Shown one piece after another: positions 51,901 to 61,100 of a DNA stretch of 64,000 bases; position 1 is the stretch's first letter; every line of letters begins with the position of its first letter. This stretch comes from Aedes albopictus (lineage: Eukaryota; Arthropoda; Insecta; Diptera; Culicidae), in assembly GCF_035046485.1 (NCBI RefSeq), contig NC_085136.1:295035080-295099079 (forward strand), in the 5' to 3' direction. The notes beneath the pieces are model-generated. The model saw only the letters and a list, made by a program, of their open reading frames with translations, was not told where the DNA came from and searched no databases. The position numbers and the translations under genes are program-made.

Positions 51901-54900
51901 AGTCGGTTCCTCCCAATAAGTGTTCGGTAATTTTAGGTGATATTAGGGGGCATTCTGAGGGAAGTCGGTTCCTCCCAAAAAGTGTTCGGTAATTTTAGGT
52001 GATATTAGGGGGCATTCTGAGGGAAGTCGGTTCCTCCCAATAAGTGTTCGGTCATTTTAGGTGATATTAGGGGGTATTCTGAGGGAAGTCGGTTCTTCCC
52101 AATAAGTGTTCGGTAATTTTAGGTGGTATTAGGGGGCATTCTGAGGGAAGTCGGTTCCTCCCAATAAGTGTTCGGTAATTTTAGGTGATATTAGGGGGTA
52201 TTCTGAGGGAAGTCGGTTCCTCCCAATAAGTGTTCGGTCATTTTAGGTGATATTAGGGGGTATTCTGAGGGAAGTCGGTTCCTCCCAATAAGTGTTCGGT
52301 AATTTTAGGTGATATTAGGGGGCATTCTGAGGGAAGTCGGTTCCTCCCAAAAAGTGTTCGGTAATTTTAGGTGATATTAGGGGGCATTCTGAGGGAAGTC
52401 GGTTCCTCCCAATAAGTGTTCGGTAATTTTAGGTGATATTAGGGGGCATTCTGAGGGAAGTCGGTTCCTCCCAAAAAGTGTTCGGTAATTTTAGGTGATA
52501 TTAGGGGGCATTCTGAGGGAAGTCGGTTCCTCCCAATAAGTGTTCGGTCATTTTAGGTGATATTAGGGGGTATTCTGAGGGAAGTCGGTTCTTCCCAATA
52601 AGTGTTCGGTAATTTTAGGTGGTATTAGGGGGCATTCTGAGGGAAGTCGGTTCCTCCCAATAAGTGTTCGGTAATTTTAGGTGATATTAGGGGGTATTCT
52701 GAGGGAAGTCGGTTCCTCCCAATAAGTGTTCGGTCATTTTAGGTGGTATTAGGGGGTATTCTGAGGGAAGTCGGTTCCTCCCAAAAAGTGTTCGGTAATT
52801 TTAGGTGATATTAGGGGGCATTCTGAGGGAAGTCGGTTCCTCCCAAAAAGTGTTCGGTAATTTTAGGTGATATTAGGGGGCATTCTGAGGGAAGTCGGTT
52901 CTTCCCAATAAGTGTTCGGTAATTTTAGGTGGTATTAGGGGGCATTCTGAGGGAAGTCGGTTCCTCCCAATAAGTGTTCGGTAATTTTAGGTGATATTAG
53001 GGGGCATTCTGAGGGAAGTCGGTTCCTCCCAATAAGTGTTCGGTAATTTTAGGTGATATTAGGGGGTATTCTGAGGGAAGTGGGTTCCTCCTAATAAGTG
53101 TTCGGTAATTTTAGGTGATATTAGGGGGCATTCTGAGGGAAGTCGGTTCCTCCCAATTAGTGTTCGGTAATTTTAGATGATATTAGGGGGTATTCTGAGG
53201 GAAGTCGGTTCCTCCCAATAAGTGTTCGGTAATTTTAGGTGATATTAGGGGGCATTCTGAGGGAAGTCGGTTCCTCCCAATAAGTGTTCGGTAATTTTAG
53301 GTGATATTAGGGGGCATTTTGAGGGAAGTCGGTTCCTCCCAATAAGTGTTCGGTAATTTTAGGTGGTATTAGGGGGCATTCTGAGGGAAGTCGGTTCCTC
53401 CCAATTAGTGTTCGGTAATTTTAGATGATATTAGGGGGTATTCTGAGGGAAGTCGGTTCCTCCCAATAAGTGTTCGGAAATTTAAGGTGATATTAGGGGG
53501 CATTCTGAGGGAAGTCGGTTCCTCCCAAAAAGTGTTCGGTAATTTTAGGTGATATTAGGGGGTATTCTGAGGGAAGTCGGTTCCTCCCAAAAAGTGTTCG
53601 GTAATTTAAGGTGATATTAGGGGGCATTCTGAGGGAAGTCGGTTCCTCCCAAAAAGTGTTCGGTAATTTTAGGTGATATTAGGGGGTATTCTGAGGGAAG
53701 TCGGTTCCTCCCAATAAGTGTTCGGTAATTTTAGGTGATATTAGGGGGCATTCTGAGGGAAGTCGGTTCCTCCCAAAAAGTGTTCGGTAATTTTAGGTGA
53801 TATTAGGGGGCATTCTGAGGGAAGTCGGTTCCTCCCAATAAGTGTTCGGTTATTTTTGGTGGTATTAGGGGGCATTCTGAGGGAAGTCGATGCCTCCCAA
53901 TAAGTGTTCGGTAATTTTAGATGATATTAGGGGGCATTCTGAGGAAAGTCGGTTCCTCCCAATAAGTGTTTGGTAATTTTAGGTGATATTAGGGGGCATT
54001 CTGAGGGAAGTCGGTTCCTCCCAATAAGTGTTCGGTAATTTTAGGTGATATTAGGGGGTATTCTGAGGGAAGTCGGTTCCTTCCAATAAGTGTTCGGTAA
54101 TTTTAGGTGATATTGGAGGGCATTCTGAGGGAAGTCGGTTCCTCCTAATAAGTGTACTGTAATTTTAGGTGATAGTGGGAGGCATTCTGAGGGAAGTGGG
54201 TTCCTCCCAATAAGTGTTCGGTAATTTTAGGTGATATTGGAGGGCATTCTGAGGGAAGTTGGTTCCTCCCAATAAGTGTTCGGTAATTTTAGGTGATAGT
54301 GGGAGGCATTCTGAGGGAAGTCGGTTCCTCCCAATAAGTGTTCGGTAATTTTAGGTGATATTAGGGGGCATTCTGAGGGAAGTCGGTTCCTCCCAATAAG
54401 TGTTCGGTAATTTTAGGTGATATTAGGGGGTATTCTGAGGGAAGTCGGTTCCTTCCAATAAGTGTTCGGTAATTTTAGGTGATATTGGAGGGCATTCTGA
54501 GGGAAGTCGGTTCCTCCTAATAAGTGTACTGTAATTTTAGGTGATAGTGGGAGGCATTCTGAGGGAAGTGGGTTCCTCCCAATAAGTGTTCGGTAATTTT
54601 AGGTGATATTGGAGGGCATTCTGAGGGAAGTTGGTTCCTCCCAATAAGTGTTCGGTAATTTTAGGTGATGGTGGGAGGCATTCTGAGGGAAGTCAGTTCC
54701 TCTCAATAAGTGTTCGGTAATTTTAGGTGATATTAGGGGGCATTCTGAGGGAAGTCGGTTCCTTCCAATAAGTGTTCGGTAATTTTAGGTGATATTGGAG
54801 GGCATTCTGGGGGAAGTCGGTTCCTCCCAATAAGTGTTCGGTAATTTTAGGTGATATTGGAGGGCATTCTGAGGGAAGTTGGTTCCTCCCAATAAGTGTT

Positions 54901-56966
54901 CGGTAATTTTAGGTGATATTGTAGGGCATTCTGAGGGAAGTTGGTTCCTCCTAATAAGTGTTCGGTAATTTTAGGTGATAGTGGGAGGCATTCGGTAGGA
55001 AGTGGGTTCCTCCCAATAAATGTTCGGTAATTTTAGGTGATATTGGAGGGCATTCTGAGGGAAGTTGGTTCCTCCCAATAAGTGTTCGGTAATTTTAGGT
55101 GATAATGGAGGGCATTCTGAGGGAAGTTGGTTCCTCCCAATAAGTGTTCGGTAATTTTAGGTGATAGTGGAAGGCATTCAGAGGGAAGTGGGTTACTTCC
55201 AATAAGTGTTCGGTAATTTTAGGTGATATTAGGGGGCATTCTGAGGGAAGTCGGTTCCTCCCAATAAGTGTTCGGTAATTTTAGGTGATATTAGGGGGCA
55301 TTCTGGAGGAAGTCGGTTCCTCCCAACAAGTGTTCGGTAATTTTAGGTGATATTGGAGGGCATTCTGAGGGAATTTGGTTCCTCCCAATAAGTGTTCGGT
55401 AATTTTAGGTGATAGTGGGATGCATTCTTAGGAAAGTTGGTTCCTCCCAATAAGTGTTCGGTAAGTTTAGGTGATAATGGGGGACATTCTGAGAGAAGTT
55501 GATTCCTCCCAAAAAGTGTTTGGTAAGTTTAGGTGATAGTGGGAGGCATTCTTAGGGAAGTTGGTTCCTCCCAATAAGTGTTCGATAATTTTAGGTGATA
55601 TTGGGGGACATTCTGAGGGAAGTTGGGTCCTTCCAATAAGTGTTCGGTAATTTTAAGTGATAGTGGGAGGCATTCTGAGGGACGTTGGTTCCTCCCAATA
55701 AGTGTTCGGTAATTTAAGATAATATTGGGGAGCATTCTGAGGGAAGTCGGTTCCTCCCAATAAGTGTTCGGTAATTTTAGGTGATATTGGAGGGCATTCT
55801 TAGGGAAGTTGGGTCCTTCCAATAAGTGTTCGGTAATTTTAGGTGATATTGGGGGGAATTCTTAGGGAAGTTGGTCCCTCCCAATAAGTGTTCGGTAATT
55901 TAAGGTGATATTGAGGGACATTCTTAGGGAAGTTGGTTCCTCCCAATAAGTGTTCGGTAATTTTAGGTGATATTGGAGGGCATTCTTAGGGAGGTTGGTT
56001 CCTCCCAATAAGTGTTCGGTAATTTTAGGTGATAGTGGAAGGCATTCTGAGGGAAGTCGGTTCCTCCCAATAAGTGTTCGGTAATTTTAGGTGATATTGG
56101 GGGACAGTCTGAGGGAAGTCGGTTCCTCCCAATAAGTGTTCGGTAATTTTAGGTGATATTGGAGGGCATTCTTAGGGAAGTTGGGTCCTTCCAATAAGTG
56201 TTCGGTAATTTTAGGTGATAGTGGGAGGCATTCTGAGGGAAGTCGGTTCCTCCCAATAAGTGTTCGGTAATTTTAGGTGATATTGGGGGACAGTCTGAGG
56301 GAAGTCGGTTCCTCCCAATAAGTGTTCGGTAATTTTAGGTGATATTGGGGGGCATTCTGAGGGAAGTTGGTCCCTTCCAATAAGTGTTCGGTAATTTAAG
56401 GTGATATTGAGGGACATTCTTAGGGAAGTTTGTTCCTCCCAATAAGTGTTCGGTAATTTTAGGTGATATTGGAGGGCATTCTTAGGGAGGTTGGTTCCTC
56501 CCAATAAGTGTTCGGTAATTTTAGGTGATAGTGGGAGGCATTCTGAGGGAAGTCGGTTCCTCCCAATAAGTGTTCGGTAATTTTAGGTGATATTGGGGGA
56601 CAGTCTGAGGGAAGTCGGTTCCTCCCAATAAGTGTTCGGTAATTTTAGGTGATATTGGGGGGCATTCTGAGGGAAGTTGGGTCCTCCCAATAAGTGTTCG
56701 GTAAGTTTAGGTGATATTGGAGGACATTCTAAGGGAAGTTGGGTCCTCCCAATGAGTGTTTGAAAATTTTTGGTGATATTGGAGGGCATTCTAAGGAAAG
56801 TTGCGTCCTCCCAATGAGTTTTTGGTAATTTTAGGTGATATTTAAAGTCATCCTGAGGGAAGTTGGGTCTTCCCAATGAGTGTTAGGAAACTTTATGTAA
56901 CACTGGAGGGCATCCTGAGTGAAGTTGGGTCCTCCCAATAAGTATTCGGTAGTTTAAGGTGATATT

Positions 56967-56986
56967 GGGGGGGGGGGGGGGGGGGG
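56967..56986 (+). repeat. Run of 20 G within the satellite
   Basis: A normal unit has five G after GATATTA or GATATTG. Here the run has expanded to 20, the longest homopolymer in the window. Confidence 0.9.
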
Positions 56987-57281
56987 TCATTCTGAGGGAA
57001 GTTGGTTCCTCACAATAAGTAATCGGCAATTTAAGGTAATATTGGGGGGCATTCTGAGGGAAGTAGGGTCCTCCAAAAGAGTGTTCGGTAATTTAAGGTA
57101 ATTTAGTGTTTGGAAATTTTAGGTGATATTGGAGGGCATTTTGAGGAAGGTTGAGTCCTCCCAATAAGTGTTCGGTAATTTCAGGTGATATTGGGGAGCA
57201 TCCTGGAGGAAGTTGGGTCCTCCCAATAAGTGGTCGGTTTTTTTAGGTGATATTGGGAGGCATTCTGGGGAAGTTGGTTTC

Positions 57282-57395
57282 GATTTGACGATATGCGTAC
57301 ATTTTACATGCGCCTAAATGGAGGCATGCACGCATATGGCCTCAACTTTATCATCTTATGCAACATCTTATACGATTACTGGTTGTCTGGGAAGT
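57282..57395. other. Non-satellite insert in the left arm
   Basis: About 110 bases (TTTCGATTTGACGATATGCG and onwards to ATACGATTACTGGTTGTCTG) break the 62-bp periodicity and contain a short inverted GCATGC-type motif. There is no counterpart at the mirrored place in the right arm. Confidence 0.6.
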
Positions 57396-57692
57396 GGTTG
57401 GTAATTTTTGGTGATATTGGGAGCATCCTGAGGGAAGTTAGGTCCTCCCAATGAGTGTTTGAAAATATTTGGTGAAATTGAAGGACATCCTGAGAGAAGT
57501 TGGGTCCTCCATATGGGTGTTTGAAAATTTTAGGCGATATTGAAGGACACCTTGAGGGAAGTTGAGTCCTCCCAAATCCCAATGGGTGTTTGAAAATTTT
57601 AAGTGTTATTGAGAGGCATTCTGAGGGAAGTTGGGTCCTCCCAATGAGTGTTTGAAAATTTTAGGTAACATTGAGGGGCATTCAGAGGGAAG

Positions 57693-58134
57693 TTGAATCG
57701 ACTCTATACCATTACCCGGAATGCCATTTACCGCAATGTACCATTTACCGGAATGTACTATTTACCGGAAACCCGTTTACCGGAATGTTTAATTTACCGG
57801 AAACATATTTACCCTCAACCCTCAAGTAACACACTTGTCACAGAAGAGTCACGGTGGCGCGGAGTTTTGTTGCACAGAATTCATTGTGACTTACTTCTAG
57901 CAAGTAAGTATTCACATGATAAAAGTTAGTCACAATGACAGCTGCGCAACAAACCCTGCGCCACCGTTACTCTTCTGTGACAAGTGTTTTACTTGAGAGA
58001 TAATATGTTTCCGGTAAATTAAACATTCCGGTAAACGGGTTTTCGGTAAATAGTACATTCCGGTAAATGGTACATTACCGTAAATGGTAAATGGCATTCC
58101 GGGTAATGGTTTTCCGGGTAATGGTATAGAATCG
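57693..58134. repeat. Palindromic apex of the giant inverted repeat
   Basis: Outer parts (57693-57810 and 58005-58134) pair as inverted copies built of short TTTACCGGAATGT and GGTAAATGGTACATT motifs, starting GAATCGACTCTATACC on the left and ending GGTATAGAATCGACCC on the right. The right side has small extra duplications (GTAAATGG, GGGTAATGG). The satellite begins directly outside on both flanks. Confidence 0.85.
57830..57992. mobile_element. Hairpin MITE at the very centre of the palindrome
   Basis: CTCAAGTAACACACTTGTCA with AGAAGAGTCACGGTGGCGC pairs with GCGCCACCGTTACTCTTCTG and TGACAAGTGTTTTACTTGAG. A short inner spacer (57885-57945) again shows partial pairing (TTGTGACTTACTT / AGTTAGTCACAA). 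About 163 bp. Confidence 0.75.
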
Positions 58135-58136
58135 AC

Positions 58137-61100
58137 CCAACTCCCTCAGAATGCCCCTCAATGTCACCCAAAATTACCGAACACTTATTGGGAGGAACCG
58201 AATTCCCTAAGAATGTCCCTAAATATCACCTAAAATTACCGACCACTTATTGGGAGGACCCAACTTCCCTCAGAATGCCCCCCACTATCACCTTAAATTA
58301 CCGAACACTTATTAGTAGGAACCGATTTCCCTCAGAATGCCCCCCAATATCACCTAAAATTATCGAACACCAAGGTTGTGACCATTCATTTGCAAAGATT
58401 TACATTCATTTGCTATTATCTCAGTTCAGAAACATGCTATCGAAAAACAATGTATGGATGAATTTAACCTTGTTGTTTTATCTAAAAGTTTGCCGAATAA
58501 CATTGGGGTCGCAAACGTATACCAAAGTCGTGAGCGAGCTGTGAAGGCAACTCTCGACGCGGTGAATGTAAATTTCATTCACGCTGTTTCGAACACTTAT
58601 TGGGAGGAACCCACTTCCCTCAGAATGCCTTCCACTATCACCTAAAACTACCGTACACTTATTAAGTGGAACCGACTCCCCTCAAAATGCCCTCCAATAT
58701 CACCTAAATTTACCGAACACTTATTGGGAGGAACCAACTTCCCTCAGAATGCCCTCCAATATCACCTAAAATTACCGAACATTTATTGGGAGGAACCGAC
58801 TTCCCTCAGAATGCCTCCCAATATAACCTAAAATAACCGAACACTTATTGGGAGGAACCAACTTCCCTCAGAATGCCCTTCAATATTACCTAAAATTCCC
58901 GACTTCCCTCAGAATGCCCCCTAATATCACCTTAAATTACCGAACACTTATTGGGAGGAATCGACTTCCCTCAGAATGCCTCCCACTATCACCTAACATT
59001 ACCGAACACTTATTGGGAGGAACCAACTTCCCTCAGAAAGCCTCCCACTATCACCTAAAATTACCGAACACTTATTGGGAGGAACCGACTTCCCTCAGAA
59101 TGCCCCCTAATATCACCTAAAATTACCGTACACTTATTGGGAGGAACCTACTTCCCTCAGAATGCCTCCCACTATCACCTAAAATTATCGAACACTTATT
59201 GGGAGGAACCGACTTCCCTCAGAATGCCTCCCAATATCACCTAAAATTACCGTACACTTATTGGGAGGAACCTACTTCCCTCAGAATGCCTCCCACTATC
59301 ACCTAAAATTATCGAACACTTATTGGGAGGAACCGACTTCCCTCAGAATGCCTTCCAATATCACCTAAAATTACCGAACACTTATTAGGAGGAACCTACT
59401 TCCCTCAGAATGCCTCCCACTATCACCTAAAATTACCGAACACTTATTGGGAGGAACCAACTTCCCTCAGAAAGCCTCCCACTATCACCTAAAATTACCG
59501 AACACTTATTGGGAGGAACCGACTTCCCTCAGAATGCCCCCTAATATCACCTAAAATTACCGAACACTTATTGGGAGGCATCGACTTCCCTCAGAATGCC
59601 CCCTAATATCACCTAAAATTACCGAACACTTATTGGGAGGAACCGACTTCCCTCAGAATGCCCCCTAATATCACCTTAAATTACCGAACACTTATTAGGA
59701 GGAACCGACTTCCCTCAGAATGCCCTCCAATATCACCTAAAATTACCGAACACTTATTGGGAGGAACCGACTTCCCTCAGAATGCCTCCCAATATCACCT
59801 AAAATTACCGAACACTTATTGGGAGGAACCAACTTCCCTCAGAATGCCCCCTAATATCACCTAAAATTACCGAACACTTATTGGGAGGAACCAACTTCCC
59901 TCAGAAAGCCTCCCACTATCACCTAAAATTACCGAACACTTATTGGGAGGAACCGACTTCCCTCAGAATGCCCCCTAATATCACCTAAAATTACCGAACA
60001 CTTATTGGGAGGCATCGACTTCCCTCAGAATGCCCCCTAATATCACCTAAAATTACCGAACACTTATTGGGAGGCATCGACTTCCCTCAGAATGCCCCCT
60101 AATATCACCTTAAATTACCGAACACTTATTAGGAGGAACCGACTTCCCTCAGAATGCCCTCCAATATCACCTAAAATTACCGAACACTTATTGGGAGGAA
60201 CCAACTTCTCTCAGAATGCCCTCCAATATCACCTAAAATTACCGAACACTTATTGGGAGGAACCGACTTCCCTCAGAATGCCTCCCAATATAACCTAAAA
60301 TTACCGCACACTTATTAGGAGGAACCGACTTCCCTCAGAATGCCCTCCAATATCACCTAAAATTACCGAACACTTATTGGGAGGAACCAACTTCTCTCAG
60401 AATGCCCTCCAATATCACCTAAAATTACCGAACACTTATTGGGAGGAACCAACTTCCCTCAGAATGCCCCCTAATATCACCTAAAATTACCGAACACTTA
60501 TTGGGAGGAACCGACTTCCCTCAGAATGCCCTCCAATATCACCTAAAATTACCGAACACTTATTGGGAGGAACCAACTTCCCTCAGAATGCCCTCCAATA
60601 TCACCTAAAATTACCGAACACTTATTGGGAGGAACCAACTTCTCTCAGAATGCCCTCCAATATCACCTAAAATTACCGAACATTTTTTGGGAGGAACCGA
60701 CTTCCCTCAGAATGCCTCCCAATATCACCTAAAATTACCGAACACTTTTTGGGAGGAACCAACTTCCCTCAGAATGTCCCCCATTATCACCTAAAATTGC
60801 CGAACATTTATTGGGAGGAACCGACTTCCCTCAGAATGCCTCCCAATATCACCTAAAATTACCGAACACTTATTGGGAGGAACCGACTTCCCTCAGAATG
60901 CCTCCCAATATCACCTAAAATTACCGAACACTTATTAGGAGGAACCGACTTCCCTCAGAATGCCCTCCAATATCACCTAAAATTACCGAACACTTATTAG
61001 GAGGAACCAACTTCCCTCAGAATGCCCTCCAATATCACCTAAAATTATCGAACACTTATTAGGAGGAACCGACTTCCCTCAGAATGCCCTCCAATATCAC

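Larger units (their letters stand above)
49012..57690 (+). repeat. 62-bp satellite array, left arm of a giant inverted repeat
   Basis: A unit running GGTGATATTAGGGGGCATTC, then TGAGGGAAGTCGGTTCCTCC, then CAATAAGTGTTCGGTAATTT and TA repeats with period 62 about 140 times. Units from 49080 to about 54100 are nearly identical, with a few recurring variants (AAAAAG for AATAAG, GTATTC for GCATTC, GGTGGTA, GGTCATT). From 54100 the GATATTGGAGGGC and GATAGTGGGAGGC types dominate, and from about 56700 the units become strongly diverged with indels. The first unit at 49012-49075 is degenerate. Because 62 is not a multiple of 3, long frames with 62-residue periodicity appear on the minus strand; they are not genes. 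Confidence 0.95.

Noticed and set aside
55529..56876. 97-residue frames with NTYWEEPTSLRMPP repeats on the minus strand, and similar ones at 58161-60298
   Set aside because: They follow the 62-bp satellite period (186 bases equals 62 codons), occur in any phase and vary with unit indels; a by-product of the repeat.
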